64,000 bases of DNA from Cellulomonas sp. 73-145. GTDB lineage: Bacteria; Actinomycetota; Actinomycetes; Actinomycetales; Cellulomonadaceae. Under the pieces are notes generated by a model, which saw nothing but the letters and a program-made list of their open reading frames with translations, did not search any database and was not told where the DNA came from. Where the stretch lies: NCBI GenBank assembly GCA_001898185.1, contig MKTI01000003.1, positions 62,001 through 126,000 of the forward strand. The letters run 5' to 3'. This document shows, one piece after another, positions 33,886-43,529 of the stretch. Numbering within the stretch: the stretch's first letter is position 1; the number at the start of each line of letters is the position of its first letter. A program made the translations under genes and the position numbers.

Positions 33886-35538
33886 ATGGTGGTCGTGCCC
33901 AACGCCGCGCGTGCCCACGCCGCAGGCCCCGAGACCGACGTGACGAGCGCCTCCCGTGAGGCCGTCACCTCAGGACGTACCTCGCTCGGCATCGAGCTCG
34001 GCTCCACCCGCATCAAGGCGTGTCTGATCGGCCCGGACCACACGCCGATCGCCAACGGCAGCCACGACTGGGAGAACCAGCTGGTCGACGGCGTGTGGAC
34101 GTACTCGCTCGAGGACGTCTGGGCCGGCCTGCAGTCGGCGGTGGCGGACCTGTTCGCGGACGTGCAGCGCCAGTACGGCGTGCGCCCGACGACGTTCGGG
34201 GCCATCGGCGTCTCCGCGATGATGCACGGCTACCTGGCGTTCGACTCCGAGGACCGGCTGCTGGTGCCGTTCCGGACGTGGCGCAACACGTCGACCGGCC
34301 GCGCCGCCGCCGAGCTGACCGAGCTGCTGGGCCACAACATCCCGCTGCGCTGGTCGATCGCCCACCTGTACCAGGCGGTGCTCGACGACGAGCCCCACGT
34401 CCCCGACGTCCGCTTCGTCACCACGCTCGCCGGCTACGTGCACTGGCAGCTGACCGGCCGCCGCGTGCTCGGCGTCGGCGACGCCTCCGGCATGTTCCCC
34501 ATCGACCCCGCCACCCGGGGCTACGACAAGGAGATGCTGGCGGCGGTCGACGGGCTGCTCGCCACGCACCGCCGGCTCGAGCCCGGCCTGGCCCTCGACG
34601 CCCTGCTGCCGCAGGTGCTCTGCGCCGGCGAGGAGGCCGGCAACCTGACCCCGGAGGGTGCCGCGCTGCTCGACCCGACCGGCAGCCTGCGCGCAGGCAT
34701 CCCGCTGTGCCCGCCGGAGGGCGACGCCGGCACCGGCATGGTCGCCACCAGCTCCGTCGCACCGCGCACCGGCAACGTCAGCGCCGGCACCTCGATCTTC
34801 GCGATGGTGGTGCTCGAGCGGCCGCTGGCGCACGTGCACCACGAGCTCGACGTGGTCACCACGCCCGCCGGCGACCCGGTGGCGATGGTGCACTGCAACA
34901 ACGGCGCCAGCGAGCTGGACGCCTGGGTGGGCCTGTTCCGCGAGTTCGCGCTGCGCTCCGGGCACGGGTCCTCGTCCGACGAGGTGTTCGGCACCCTGTT
35001 CCGCGCCGCGCTCGAGGGCGAGGCGGACGGCGGCGGCCTGCTGGCCTACAACTACCTCGCCGGCGAGCCGGTCACCGGCCTGGAGTCCGGCCGGCCGCTC
35101 GTCGTGCGCACGCCGGGCAGCAGCCTGACGCTGCCGACGTTCATGCGCGCCAGCATCTACGGCGCCTTCGCCACGCTCAGCCTCGGCATGCGCGTGCTCA
35201 CGGCTGAGGGCGTCGGCCTCGACGCGATGTTCGCCCACGGGGGCGTGTTCCGCACCGCCGGCGTCGCCCAGCGGTTCCTCGCCGCGGCGATCGGCGCGCC
35301 GGTGGCCGTCGGTCGCACCGCCGGTGAGGGCGGCGCGTGGGGGATCGCCGTGCTGGCCGCCTACCTGACCTCCGGAGCGGAGCAGGACCTCGGCGAGTAC
35401 CTGCGCACCCGCGTGTTCGCCGGTGCGGACCTCGACGTCGTCGAGCCGGACGCGGCCGACGTGGCCGGGTTCGCCGCCTACCTCGACCGCTACCAGGCCG
35501 GGCTCGCCGTCGAGCGCGCCGCGACGCTGGCCCTCTGA
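33886..35538 (+). CDS. araB: FGGY-family kinase, probable L-ribulokinase
   Basis: This 550-residue FGGY carbohydrate kinase has the first phosphate motif LGIELGSTRIKACLIG (about 34-49), the dimer/substrate segment SAMMHGYLAFD, and the C-terminal adenosine site AHGGVFRTAGVAQRFLAAAIG. Its sequence is nearer to xylulokinase-like members than to E. coli AraB, but it is first in a tight operon with araD and araA, so phosphorylation of L-ribulose is the likely role. AAGGAGCGG precedes the ATG at 33886. The roughly 30-residue N-terminal extension before the kinase fold is not conserved. Xylulokinase activity remains an alternative. Confidence 0.82.
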   Translation: MVVVPNAARAHAAGPETDVTSASREAVTSGRTSLGIELGSTRIKACLIGPDHTPIANGSHDWENQLVDGVWTYSLEDVWAGLQSAVADLFADVQRQYGVRPTTFGAIGVSAMMHGYLAFDSEDRLLVPFRTWRNTSTGRAAAELTELLGHNIPLRWSIAHLYQAVLDDEPHVPDVRFVTTLAGYVHWQLTGRRVLGVGDASGMFPIDPATRGYDKEMLAAVDGLLATHRRLEPGLALDALLPQVLCAGEEAGNLTPEGAALLDPTGSLRAGIPLCPPEGDAGTGMVATSSVAPRTGNVSAGTSIFAMVVLERPLAHVHHELDVVTTPAGDPVAMVHCNNGASELDAWVGLFREFALRSGHGSSSDEVFGTLFRAALEGEADGGGLLAYNYLAGEPVTGLESGRPLVVRTPGSSLTLPTFMRASIYGAFATLSLGMRVLTAEGVGLDAMFAHGGVFRTAGVAQRFLAAAIGAPVAVGRTAGEGGAWGIAVLAAYLTSGAEQDLGEYLRTRVFAGADLDVVEPDAADVAGFAAYLDRYQAGLAVERAATLAL

Positions 35539-35565
35539 CCCCCCGCGACCCAGGAGCCGTCACCG

Positions 35566-36321
35566 ATGACCGTCCGACCCCTGTCCGAGTACTCGGCCGC
35601 CGTGCGCGCCGAGGTCGAGCGCACCCGTGAGGTGGTCGCCCGGCTGCACGCCGAGCTGCCGCGCTGGGAGCTGGTCGTGTGGACCGCGGGCAACGTCTCG
35701 CAGCGCGTCCCGGTGGAGGACGGCGAGGACCTGCTGGTGATCAAGCCCTCCGGCGTCACCTACGACGAGCTGACGCCGGGGTCGATGGTCGTCTGCGACC
35801 TGGACGGCAACCTCGTCGACGGCACCCGCAGCCCCTCGTCGGACACCGCGGCGCACGCCTACGTGTACCGGCACATGCCGAACGTCGGCGGCGTGGTGCA
35901 CACGCACTCGACGTACGCGACGGCGTGGGCGGCGCGCGGCGAGGCGGTGCCGTGCGTGCTGACGATGATGGCCGACGAGTTCGGCGGCCCCATCCCGGTC
36001 GGCCCGTTCGCCCTGATCGGGGACGACTCGATCGGCCGCGGCATCGTCGACACCCTGTCCGGCTCCCGCAGCCGCGCCGTGCTGATGCAGAACCACGGCC
36101 CCTTCACCATCGGCCGCGACGCCAAGGACGCCGTCAAGGCGGCCGTCATGGTCGAGGAGGTCGCCCGCACGGTGCACCTGTCCCGCCAGCTGGGCGACCT
36201 GATCCCCATCGACCAGCGCCACATCGACGCGCTGTACGCCCGCTACCAGAACGTCTACGGCCAGGGCGACAGCGCCCCGGTCTCCACCGGTTCCGCACTC
36301 GACGAGGAGTCCCGAGCATGA
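35566..36321 (+). CDS. araD: L-ribulose-5-phosphate 4-epimerase
   Basis: AraD converts L-ribulose 5-phosphate to D-xylulose 5-phosphate for the pentose phosphate pathway. The 251-residue class II aldolase fold has [10 protein letters not shown] (phosphate/substrate loop), [12 protein letters not shown], the zinc ligands in [12 protein letters not shown] (about 110-121) and a third His in QNHGPFTIG (about 177-185). Length is slightly above E. coli AraD (231). It begins 27 nt after araB and overlaps araA by 4 nt. The araB-araD-araA order is the common actinobacterial arrangement. Confidence 0.95.
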   Translation: MTVRPLSEYSAAVRAEVERTREVVARLHAELPRWELVVWTAGNVSQRVPVEDGEDLLVIKPSGVTYDELTPGSMVVCDLDGNLVDGTRSPSSDTAAHAYVYRHMPNVGGVVHTHSTYATAWAARGEAVPCVLTMMADEFGGPIPVGPFALIGDDSIGRGIVDTLSGSRSRAVLMQNHGPFTIGRDAKDAVKAAVMVEEVARTVHLSRQLGDLIPIDQRHIDALYARYQNVYGQGDSAPVSTGSALDEESRA

Positions 36322-37823
36322 GCAAGCCGTACGCCGACCGCGAGGTCTGGTTCCTGACCGGGAGCCAGGGCCTGTACGGCGAGGAGACGCTGCGCCAGGT
36401 GGCGGAGCAGTCGCAGGAGGTCGCCCGCACCCTCGACGCGAGCGACGACGTGCCGGCCAAGATCGTCTGGAAGCCGGTGCTGACCGACTCCGCCGCGATC
36501 CGCCGGGCGATGCTCGACGCGAACAGCCGTGACGACGTCCTCGGCGTCATCACCTGGATGCACACGTTCTCCCCGGCCAAGATGTGGATCGCCGGTCTGG
36601 ACGTGCTGAGCAAGCCCCTGCTGCACCTGCACACCCAGGCGAACGTCGAGCTGCCGTGGGACGGCATCGACTTCGACTTCATGAACCTCAACCAGGCCGC
36701 GCACGGCGACCGCGAGTACGGCTACGCGCTGGCCCGCCTCGGCGTGGCCCGCACCACCGTCGTCGGCCACGCGTCGAACCCGGCCGTCACCGCGCGCGTC
36801 GGCACCTGGGTCCGCGGTGCCGCCGGCTGGGCCGCCACGCACGAGCTGCGCCTGGCGCGCTTCGGCGACAACATGCGCAACGTCGCCGTCACCGAGGGCG
36901 ACAAGACCGAGGCGGAGCACGTCTTCGGCGTCAGCGTGAACACGTGGGGCGTGAACGACCTCGTCGCCGCGGTGGACGCGGTCGAGGACTCGGCCGTCGA
37001 CGCGCTGGTCGGCGAGTACGAGGACCTGTACGACGTGGTCCCGGAGCTGCGCAAGGGCGGCGAGCGGCACGAGTCCCTGCGGTACGCGGCGCGCCAGGAG
37101 GCGGCGCTCGAGGCGTTCCTCGGGGAGCTGGGCGCCAAGGCGTTCACGACGAACTTCGAGGACCTCGGTGCGCTGCGCCAGCTCCCGGGCATCGCCGTGC
37201 AGCGCCTGATGGCCAAGGGCTACGGCTTCGGCGCCGAGGGCGACTGGAAGACGGCGGTCCTGGTCCGGGCCGCCAAGGTGATGGGCGCCGGCCTGCCCGG
37301 TGGCGCGTCGCTGATGGAGGACTACACCTACGACCTGACCCCGGGCGACGAGCGCATCCTCGGTGCGCACATGCTCGAGGTCTGCCCGTCCCTGACCACC
37401 TCGACGCCGAAGGTCGAGATCCACCCGCTCGGCATCGGCGGCAAGGAGGACCCGGTCCGCATGGTGTTCGACGCCGACCCCGGCGTCGGCGTCGTGGTGT
37501 CGCTGGCGGACATGCGGGACCGGTTCCGGCTGACCGCCAACGTCGTCGACCTGGTGGAGCACCCGGCGCTGCCGAACCTGCCCGTCGCCCGGGCCGTCTG
37601 GAAGCCGCGCCCGGACTTCACCACGTCGGCGGAGGCCTGGCTGACCGCCGGCGGGGCGCACCACACGGTGCTGTCCACGGCCGCCGGTGTCGACGCCTTC
37701 GAGGTGTTCGCCACCATCGCGCGCACCGAGCTGCTCGTCATCGACGAGGCCACCACGGCCCGCGGGTTCCGCGACCAGGTGCGCTTCAACGCCGCCTATT
37801 ACCGCCTGGCGCAGCGAATCTAG
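36318..37823 (+). CDS. araA: L-arabinose isomerase
   Basis: AraA interconverts L-arabinose and L-ribulose with a metal (usually Mn2+). The ATG at 36318 overlaps the araD stop and gives 501 residues, the normal length. Recognisable segments are [15 protein letters not shown] near the N-terminus, [39 protein letters not shown] and [10 protein letters not shown] (catalytic glutamates), [11 protein letters not shown], and [16 protein letters not shown]. It is the last gene of the araBDA operon. The stop (TAG) is followed by a 171-nt gap containing the promoter of the transporter operon. Confidence 0.97.
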   Translation: MSKPYADREVWFLTGSQGLYGEETLRQVAEQSQEVARTLDASDDVPAKIVWKPVLTDSAAIRRAMLDANSRDDVLGVITWMHTFSPAKMWIAGLDVLSKPLLHLHTQANVELPWDGIDFDFMNLNQAAHGDREYGYALARLGVARTTVVGHASNPAVTARVGTWVRGAAGWAATHELRLARFGDNMRNVAVTEGDKTEAEHVFGVSVNTWGVNDLVAAVDAVEDSAVDALVGEYEDLYDVVPELRKGGERHESLRYAARQEAALEAFLGELGAKAFTTNFEDLGALRQLPGIAVQRLMAKGYGFGAEGDWKTAVLVRAAKVMGAGLPGGASLMEDYTYDLTPGDERILGAHMLEVCPSLTTSTPKVEIHPLGIGGKEDPVRMVFDADPGVGVVVSLADMRDRFRLTANVVDLVEHPALPNLPVARAVWKPRPDFTTSAEAWLTAGGAHHTVLSTAAGVDAFEVFATIARTELLVIDEATTARGFRDQVRFNAAYYRLAQRI

Positions 37824-37850
37824 CTGTTACCCAAATGTGACTCCACGGCC

Positions 37851-37880
37851 TTGGGAAAACGCAGATGTGAGCGCTAACCT
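37851..37880 (+). promoter_or_regulatory. chvE-mmsA-mmsB promoter with second copy of the LacI-type operator
   Basis: TTGGGA (37851-37856) and TAACCT (37875-37880) are 18 nt apart. ATGTGAGCGCTAACCT (37865-37880) differs from the araB operator at only one base and again covers the -10 box. Confidence 0.75.
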
Positions 37881-37920
37881 GGACCACGAGAACACGTGAC
37901 GCCGGAGGTTTACCTTCGTC

Positions 37921-37969
37921 CGTCTGAGCACCACAGACGCAGTACCCGCGGCCATATCGTCGTATGGCC
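37921..37969 (+). other. Two hairpins in the chvE mRNA leader
   Basis: CGTCTG/CAGACG (37921-37939, loop 7) and GGCCATA/TATGGCC (37950-37969, loop 6) are perfect stems in the roughly 110-nt 5' untranslated region between the promoter and chvE. Purpose unknown; they may stabilise the leader. Confidence 0.5.
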
Positions 37970-37994
37970 GTGAATCTCAACGAGGAGATCATCG

Positions 37995-39143
37995 ATGCAC
38001 GTCAAGCGCATCGCTGCCATTGCGGCAGCATTCACCCTGTCCCTGACGATGGCCGCGTGCAGCGGCGGCGGCGCGGGCTCCACCTCCGGCTCGACCTCCG
38101 GCAGCACTGCCGGTGGCGACTCCGCCGCCAAGGGCGCCCTCATCGGCGTCGCCATGCCGACCAAGTCCTCCGAGCGCTGGATCAACGACGGCAACAACGT
38201 CAAGAGCCAGCTCGAGGCCCTGGGCTACAAGGTCGACCTGCAGTACGCCGAGGACGACATCCCCACCCAGGTCAACCAGATCGACACGATGATCACCAAG
38301 GGCGCGAAGGTCCTGATCGTCGCCTCGATCGACGGCACGGCCCTGACCAGCCAGCTCGAGCAGGCGCACTCCAACGGCATCAAGGTCATCGCCTACGACC
38401 GCCTGATCCGCAACTCGGCGAACGTGGACTACTACACGACGTTCGACAACTTCAAGGTCGGCGTGCAGCAGGCCACCTCGCTGCTGACCGGCCTGGGCGT
38501 CCTCGACGCCTCGGGCAAGGACGCCGGCAAGACCGGCCCGCTCAACATCGAGCTGTTCGCCGGCTCGCCGGACGACAACAACGCGACGTTCTTCTACAAC
38601 GGCGCGATGAGCGTCCTCAAGCCGTACATCGACAAGAAGGTCCTGGTCGTCAAGTCCGGCCAGACCGACTTCAAGACCATCGCCACGCTGCGGTGGGACC
38701 CGGCTACGGCGCAGTCCCGCATGGAGAACCTGCTGACGTCCACGTACGCGGACGGCTCGAAGGTCGCCGGCGTGCTGTCCCCGTACGACGGTCTGTCGAT
38801 CGGCATCCTCGGCGCCCTCAAGGGCGTCGGCTACGGCACGGCGAGCCAGCCGTACCCGACCGTGACCGGCCAGGACGCCGAGGCGGCCTCGGTCAAGTCG
38901 ATCATCAAGGGCGAGCAGTACTCGACCATCTACAAGGACACCCGTGAGCTGGCCAAGGTCACGGTTGCCATGACCGACGCGATCCTGAAGGGTCAGCAGC
39001 CGAAGGTCACCGACACCAAGACCTACGACAACGGCGTCAAGGTGGTCCCGTCCTACCTGCTCGAGTCGCAGATCATCACGAAGGACAACTACAAGAAGGT
39101 CCTCGTCGACGGTGGCTACTACACCGAGGCGCAGCTGAGCTGA
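37995..39143 (+). CDS. chvE: Multiple-sugar-binding lipoprotein (ChvE type)
   Basis: The 382-residue protein starts with a lipoprotein signal (TMAAC, Cys22) and a Gly/Ser/Thr linker, then a type I periplasmic-binding fold with [19 protein letters not shown] and [21 protein letters not shown]. The PTKSSERWI and AYDRLI segments are typical of ChvE/GguB-associated monosaccharide-binding proteins that recognise arabinose, xylose, galactose or glucose. GAGGAGA precedes the ATG at 37995. With the adjacent operator shared with araBDA, L-arabinose is the most likely ligand. A perfect hairpin follows its stop. Confidence 0.93.
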   Translation: MHVKRIAAIAAAFTLSLTMAACSGGGAGSTSGSTSGSTAGGDSAAKGALIGVAMPTKSSERWINDGNNVKSQLEALGYKVDLQYAEDDIPTQVNQIDTMITKGAKVLIVASIDGTALTSQLEQAHSNGIKVIAYDRLIRNSANVDYYTTFDNFKVGVQQATSLLTGLGVLDASGKDAGKTGPLNIELFAGSPDDNNATFFYNGAMSVLKPYIDKKVLVVKSGQTDFKTIATLRWDPATAQSRMENLLTSTYADGSKVAGVLSPYDGLSIGILGALKGVGYGTASQPYPTVTGQDAEAASVKSIIKGEQYSTIYKDTRELAKVTVAMTDAILKGQQPKVTDTKTYDNGVKVVPSYLLESQIITKDNYKKVLVDGGYYTEAQLS

Positions 39144-39164
39144 CGTCCCGCCACGATCAGCAGC

Positions 39165-39199
39165 GCGGCGCCCCGCCGGTAGTTCCGGCGGGGCGCCGC
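39165..39199 (+). terminator. 15-bp perfect hairpin after chvE
   Basis: Arms 39165-39179 and 39185-39199 are perfectly complementary with a 5-nt loop and no U-tract. It lies between chvE and mmsA, exactly like the hairpin after the xyloside-binding protein gene. Confidence 0.8.
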
Positions 39200-39226
39200 C
39201 CCGAGACAGCAGGATCGGTTGGGCAC

Positions 39227-40756
39227 ATGAGTGACGACATCCTCCAGATGCGTGGCATCACCAAGACGTTCCCCGGAGTCAAGGCGCTCCAGGACGTGAA
39301 CCTCACGGTCGCGCGGGCCGAGATCCACGCGATCTGCGGAGAGAACGGCGCCGGCAAGTCGACGCTGATGAAGGTGCTCTCGGGCGTCTACCCGTACGGG
39401 GACTACGAGGGCGAGATCTACTTCGACGGCGAGCTGTGCAAGTTCAACAGCATCCGCGCGAGCGAGCAGCGCGGGATCGTCATCATCCACCAGGAGCTCG
39501 CGCTCAACCCGCTGCTGTCGATCGCAGAGAACATCTTCGTCGGCAACGAGCTGTCGCAGCGTGGCTTCATCGACTGGAACAAGACGAACGCCGAGGCCGC
39601 GCGCCTCATGGCGCGAGTCGGCCTGACCGAGAACCCGACCACCCGCATCGCGGACATCGGGGTCGGCAAGCAGCAGCTGGTGGAGATCGCCAAGGCGCTC
39701 TCCAAGGAGGTCAAGCTCCTCATCCTGGACGAGCCCACGTCGGCGCTGAACGACGCGGACTCCGAGCACCTGCTCAACCTGCTCCGGCAGCTCAAGGAGC
39801 AGGGCATCACCTCGATCATGATCTCCCACAAGCTCAACGAGATCGCCGAGATCGCTGACTCCACGACGGTCATCCGGGACGGCCGGACCATCGAGACGCT
39901 CGACATGAAGCGCGACGAGGTCACGGAGGACCGGATCATCCGCGGCATGGTGGGTCGCGACCTCGAGCACCGGTTCCCGGAGCACACGCCGACCATCGGC
40001 GAGGAGATCATCCGGATCGAGGACTGGACCGTGCACCACCCGATCCAGCACGAGCGCGTCGTTGTCGACCACGCCTCCCTGAACGTGCGGCGCGGCGAGA
40101 TCGTCGGACTCGCGGGTCTGATGGGTGCGGGCCGCACCGAGCTGGCCATGAGCGTGTTCGGCCGGGCCTACGGCGCCGACATCTCGGGCCGGGTGATCAA
40201 GGACGGCAAGGAGCTGCGCCTGCACACCGTGCCGGACGCGATCGCCGCCGGCATCGCGTACGCCACGGAGGACCGCAAGCGCTACGGCCTCAACCTGATC
40301 GAGACGATCAAGCAGAACATCTCGGTCGCCGCCCTCGGCAAGGTGTCCCGCCGCGGCTGGGTCAACGACAACGAGGAGACCAAGGTCGCGCAGGACTCGC
40401 GCGTCTCGATGAACATCAAGGCCCCCTCGGTCCTGGCGCTCGCCGGCAAGCTGTCCGGCGGCAACCAGCAGAAGGTCGTGCTGAGCAAGTGGATCTTCGC
40501 CGACCCTGACGTGCTGATCCTCGACGAGCCGACCCGCGGCATCGACGTGGGTGCCAAGTACGAGATCTACACGATCATCAATCGCCTCGCGGACGCCGGG
40601 AAGGCGGTGCTGTTCATCTCCTCCGAGCTGCCCGAGCTCCTGGGCATGTGCGATCGCATCTATGCGATGAGCGCCGGCCGGATCACCGGTGTGGTGCCGC
40701 GCGAGCAGGCGACCCAGGAATCCCTCATGCAGCTCATGACCAAGGTAAAGGACTGA
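39227..40756 (+). CDS. mmsA: Monosaccharide ABC transporter, double ATPase
   Basis: The 509-residue protein contains two fused nucleotide-binding domains. The first has Walker [17 protein letters not shown] (about 37-52), signature-like region [16 protein letters not shown] and Walker [14 protein letters not shown]. The second has the degenerate P-loop [11 protein letters not shown] (about 296-306), signature [15 protein letters not shown] and Walker [14 protein letters not shown]. The degenerate second P-loop is normal for the RbsA/XylG/MglA class. It energises the permease encoded downstream. The start ATG 39227 follows a weak ribosome site (GGATCGG). Confidence 0.95.
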   Translation: MSDDILQMRGITKTFPGVKALQDVNLTVARAEIHAICGENGAGKSTLMKVLSGVYPYGDYEGEIYFDGELCKFNSIRASEQRGIVIIHQELALNPLLSIAENIFVGNELSQRGFIDWNKTNAEAARLMARVGLTENPTTRIADIGVGKQQLVEIAKALSKEVKLLILDEPTSALNDADSEHLLNLLRQLKEQGITSIMISHKLNEIAEIADSTTVIRDGRTIETLDMKRDEVTEDRIIRGMVGRDLEHRFPEHTPTIGEEIIRIEDWTVHHPIQHERVVVDHASLNVRRGEIVGLAGLMGAGRTELAMSVFGRAYGADISGRVIKDGKELRLHTVPDAIAAGIAYATEDRKRYGLNLIETIKQNISVAALGKVSRRGWVNDNEETKVAQDSRVSMNIKAPSVLALAGKLSGGNQQKVVLSKWIFADPDVLILDEPTRGIDVGAKYEIYTIINRLADAGKAVLFISSELPELLGMCDRIYAMSAGRITGVVPREQATQESLMQLMTKVKD

Positions 40757-40761
40757 CGCCG

Positions 40762-41943
40762 ATGGGCGCGCTCGCCGGGGTGAAGGACGCCTTCACCAAG
40801 AACTTTCGCCAGAGCGGGATCTATCTCGCATTCGTTGCGATCATCATCCTGTTCTACTTCCTGACGAAGGGCGTTCTGCTGACGCCCCAGAACGTCACGA
40901 ACATCGTCGTCCAGAACTCCTACATCCTGATCCTGGCCATCGGCATGGTCATCGTGATCATCGCCGGGCACATCGACCTGTCGGTCGGCTCGGTGGTCGC
41001 GTTCACCGGTGCCGTCGCCGGTGTGGTCACCGTCCGGCACGGCCTGCCGTGGTGGATCGGCGTGGTCGCCGCCCTGCTGGTGGGTGCGCTGGTCGGTGCG
41101 TGGCAGGGCTACTGGGTGGCGTTCGTCGGCATCCCGGCGTTCATCGTCACGCTGGCCGGCATGCTCCTGTTCCGCGGCGCCACGATGGTGACGCTGGGCA
41201 ACACGCAGATCTCGCCGTTCCCGGACGACTTCCGCAACATCGCGTCCGGCTACCTCAACGGGGTGATGGGCGGCAACGGGTTCGACGCGTTCACGCTGCT
41301 GCTCGGCGCCCTCGGCGTGATCGGCTACGCCTTCAGCCAGTGGCGCAAGCGTCGTGCCCGCATCGCGTACCAGCAGGACGTCGAGTCGATGCCGCTGTTC
41401 ATCGGCCAGATCGTCATCATGGGCGCGGTCGTCATGGCGTTCGCCTGGGAGCTGGCCAACTACAAGGGCCTGCCGATCGTGCTGATCATCCTGGCGGCGC
41501 TGATCCTCGTGTACGCGGCCGTCACCAAGAACAGCGTCTTCGGCCGCCACGTGTTCATGATCGGCGGCAACCTGAACGCGGCCACCCTGTCCGGCATCAA
41601 GGTCAAGTGGGTCAACTTCTGGATCTTCGTCAACATGGGCGTGCTGTCCGCGCTCGCCGGCCTGGTGTTCACGGCCCGACTGAACCTGGCCAACCCGAAG
41701 GCCGGTACCGGCTTCGAGCTGGACGCCATCGCCGCCGCGTTCATCGGCGGTGCGGCGGTCACCGGCGGTGTCGGCACCGTGGTCGGCACCATCGCCGGTG
41801 GCCTGATCATCGGTGTGATGAACAACGGCATGTCGATCATGGGCGTGGGCATCGACTACCAGCAGGCCATCAAGGGCCTGGTGCTGCTGATGGCCGTCGC
41901 GTTCGACGTGTACAACAAGCGGCGGGCCGGCGTCAGCCGCTGA
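40762..41943 (+). CDS. mmsB: Monosaccharide ABC permease (MmsB/GguB/XylH type)
   Basis: The ATG at 40762 starts 5 nt after the mmsA stop and gives 393 residues with about ten membrane helices. Conserved features are the segment VIIAGHIDLSVGSVVAFTGA (about 73-92), FVGIPAFIVTLAGMLLFRG, a cytoplasmic stretch with WRKRRARIAYQQDVES typical of the longer XylH/MmsB group, and the coupling and exit region GFELDAIAAAFIGGAAVTGG. It forms a homodimeric channel for pentose or hexose uptake. A strong terminator follows at 41982-42023. Confidence 0.95.
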   Translation: MGALAGVKDAFTKNFRQSGIYLAFVAIIILFYFLTKGVLLTPQNVTNIVVQNSYILILAIGMVIVIIAGHIDLSVGSVVAFTGAVAGVVTVRHGLPWWIGVVAALLVGALVGAWQGYWVAFVGIPAFIVTLAGMLLFRGATMVTLGNTQISPFPDDFRNIASGYLNGVMGGNGFDAFTLLLGALGVIGYAFSQWRKRRARIAYQQDVESMPLFIGQIVIMGAVVMAFAWELANYKGLPIVLIILAALILVYAAVTKNSVFGRHVFMIGGNLNAATLSGIKVKWVNFWIFVNMGVLSALAGLVFTARLNLANPKAGTGFELDAIAAAFIGGAAVTGGVGTVVGTIAGGLIIGVMNNGMSIMGVGIDYQQAIKGLVLLMAVAFDVYNKRRAGVSR

Positions 41944-41981
41944 CCTGCACAGCTCCACCGCCGGGCACAGCCCGCCCGGCG

Positions 41982-42023
41982 CCGACGACCCGCTCTCCGG
42001 CACCTCGGAGGGCGGGTCGTCGG
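41982..42023 (+). terminator. Terminator of the sugar transporter operon
   Basis: Arms 41982-41999 and 42006-42023 pair over 18 bp with a single G-T mismatch, loop 6 nt. It ends 15 nt before the -10 box of the TetR gene. Confidence 0.88.
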
Positions 42024-42037
42024 CTGTCCGCAGTCCC

Positions 42038-42043
42038 TACGCT
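42038..42043 (+). promoter_or_regulatory. Leaderless promoter -10 box (TACGCT) of tetR
   Basis: TACGCT is followed by 6 nt and then GTG at 42050, placing transcription start at the start codon. Confidence 0.7.
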
Positions 42044-42049
42044 GGGGCC

Positions 42050-42778
42050 GTGGCGGGACGAGCGCGGGTGGCCGACGGCGCCGCGGGCGCAGCGGGGGGC
42101 GGCGAGGACCAGGCCCGGCCGCGGGGCCGCCGGCCCGCGGGCTCGGACACCCGGGGCGACATCGTCGCCGCGGCCCGGGCGGAGCTGGCGCAGCGCGGGT
42201 ACGACGGCGCGTCGGTCCGGTCGGTGGCGCGCCGCGCCGGGGTGGACCCGGCGCTGGTGCGGCACTACTTCGAGGACAAGGCCGAGCTGTTCGCCGCGGC
42301 GATGGTGCCGACGGGGGTCGAGCCGGCGCAGGTGGTCGGGCAGCTGCTGGAGGGCGGGCTCGACGGGCTCGGCGAACGGCTTGCCCGGGCGGTGCTCGAG
42401 GTGTGGGAGGACGAGCACGGCGAGCGGTTCCGGGTCCTGTTCGGTGCCCTGGGCTCCAGCGAGCCGCACGTGCAGGCGATGGCGCAGTTCCTCGGCCGGC
42501 AGGTGTTCGCGCGCGTCGTGGCCGAGCTGCCGACGCCGGACGCCGACCTGCGGATGGCGCTGGCCGCCTCTCATGTGGTCGGCGTGCTCATCGCTCGCCA
42601 CGTGCTGCAGCTCCCGGAGATCGCCGGGATGGGCACCGACCGGCTGGCGGCGCTCGTCGGACCGGCGCTGCAGGGCTACCTGACCGGACCCCTCGCGGAT
42701 GTCCGGTCACCCGATCGGCCCACGGCGCCCCTTGCGGGCGCGCACACGGAGGAGGACTATTCCTCACATGAGGAATAA
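42050..42778 (+). CDS. TetR-family repressor of the ABC-2 exporter
   Basis: The 242-residue regulator has a disordered Gly/Arg-rich N-terminus, then a TetR HTH (TRGDIVAAARAELAQRGYDG with SVRSVARRAGVDPALVRHYF, about 36-77) and a C-terminal TetR_C_33-like effector domain (GSSEPHVQAMAQFLGRQVF). It appears leaderless: GTG 42050 is 6 nt from TACGCT. Its 3' end overlaps the following ATPase gene by 11 nt, and a 20-bp palindrome spans that junction, so it probably controls the exporter genes downstream, in addition to or instead of itself. Confidence 0.88.
   Translation: MAGRARVADGAAGAAGGGEDQARPRGRRPAGSDTRGDIVAAARAELAQRGYDGASVRSVARRAGVDPALVRHYFEDKAELFAAAMVPTGVEPAQVVGQLLEGGLDGLGERLARAVLEVWEDEHGERFRVLFGALGSSEPHVQAMAQFLGRQVFARVVAELPTPDADLRMALAASHVVGVLIARHVLQLPEIAGMGTDRLAALVGPALQGYLTGPLADVRSPDRPTAPLAGAHTEEDYSSHEE
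42758..42777 (+). promoter_or_regulatory. 20-bp palindrome over the exporter start codon
   Basis: TATTCCTCACATGAGGAATA has perfect 9-bp arms around CA and is strikingly AT-rich for this genome. It covers the last codons of tetR and the ATG (42768) of the ATPase gene. It is the best candidate operator for the TetR protein. Confidence 0.75.
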
Positions 42779-43529
42779 CGAGGACGGCGGCGGACGGCCC
42801 GTCGCCGTCGAGGTGCGCGGGCTCCGGGTGGTCCGGGGCGGCAACGTGGTGCTCGACGGCCTGGACCTCACCGTCCCGGCCGGTGAGGTCGTGGGGCTGC
42901 TCGGACCCAGCGGCAGCGGCAAGACGACGCTGATGCGCTCGATCGTCGGTGCGCAGGTCGTCGCAGGCGGCACCGTCACGGTGCTCGGACGGCCCGCCGG
43001 GTCCCCGCCGCTGCGCCGCGAGGTCGCCTACGTCACCCAGGCGCCCAGCGTGTACGCGGACCTGACGGTGGGGGAGAACCTCCACTACGCCGGCTCGCTG
43101 CTGGGGGCGCCGGCGTCCGACCCCGCGCGGGTGCTCGACGAGGTGGGGCTGACCGGGTTCGAGCGGCGCCTGACCGGAACGCTGTCCGGCGGGGAGCTGT
43201 CCCGGGTCTCGCTGGCGGTCGCGCTGCTGAACACCCCGGCGCTGCTGGTGCTCGACGAGCCGACGGTCGGCCTGGACCCGGTGCTGCGGCGGGACCTGTG
43301 GAACCTGTTCGGGCGGTTGCGGGACGCGGGGCGTTCCCTGCTGGTGTCCAGCCACGTGATGGACGAGGCGGCCCGTTGCGACCGGCTGGTGCTGATGCGC
43401 AACGGTGCGGTGCTGGCCGACGGCACGCTCGCCGAGCTGCTCGCCGCGACGGGTGCGGTGGACGCCGAGGGCGCCTTCCTCAGCCTCGTCGACCGGGCGA
43501 ACGCCGGGGACGGGTGGGTGGCCGCATGA
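42768..43529 (+). CDS. ABC-2 exporter ATPase (DrrA/CcmA-like)
   Basis: The 253-residue ATPase has Walker A GLLGPSGSGKTTLMRSIVGA (about 41-60), Q-loop YVTQAPSVYADLTV, signature GTLSGGELSRVSLAVALL, Walker B LLVLDEPTVGLD and the H-loop SSHVMDEAARCDRL. This subfamily drives DrrB/ABC-2-type exporters of drugs, lipids or polysaccharides. The ATG at 42768 lies in the palindrome; there is no clear ribosome site, but the upstream tetR reading frame runs through it, so coupling is likely. The stop overlaps the permease start by 4 nt. Confidence 0.93.
   Translation: MRNNEDGGGRPVAVEVRGLRVVRGGNVVLDGLDLTVPAGEVVGLLGPSGSGKTTLMRSIVGAQVVAGGTVTVLGRPAGSPPLRREVAYVTQAPSVYADLTVGENLHYAGSLLGAPASDPARVLDEVGLTGFERRLTGTLSGGELSRVSLAVALLNTPALLVLDEPTVGLDPVLRRDLWNLFGRLRDAGRSLLVSSHVMDEAARCDRLVLMRNGAVLADGTLAELLAATGAVDAEGAFLSLVDRANAGDGWVAA

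Noticed and set aside
33886..35538. Assignment of the FGGY kinase as xylulokinase
   Set aside because: Sequence alone allows it, but the tight operon with araD and araA and the shared operator favour L-ribulokinase. Kept as an alternative.
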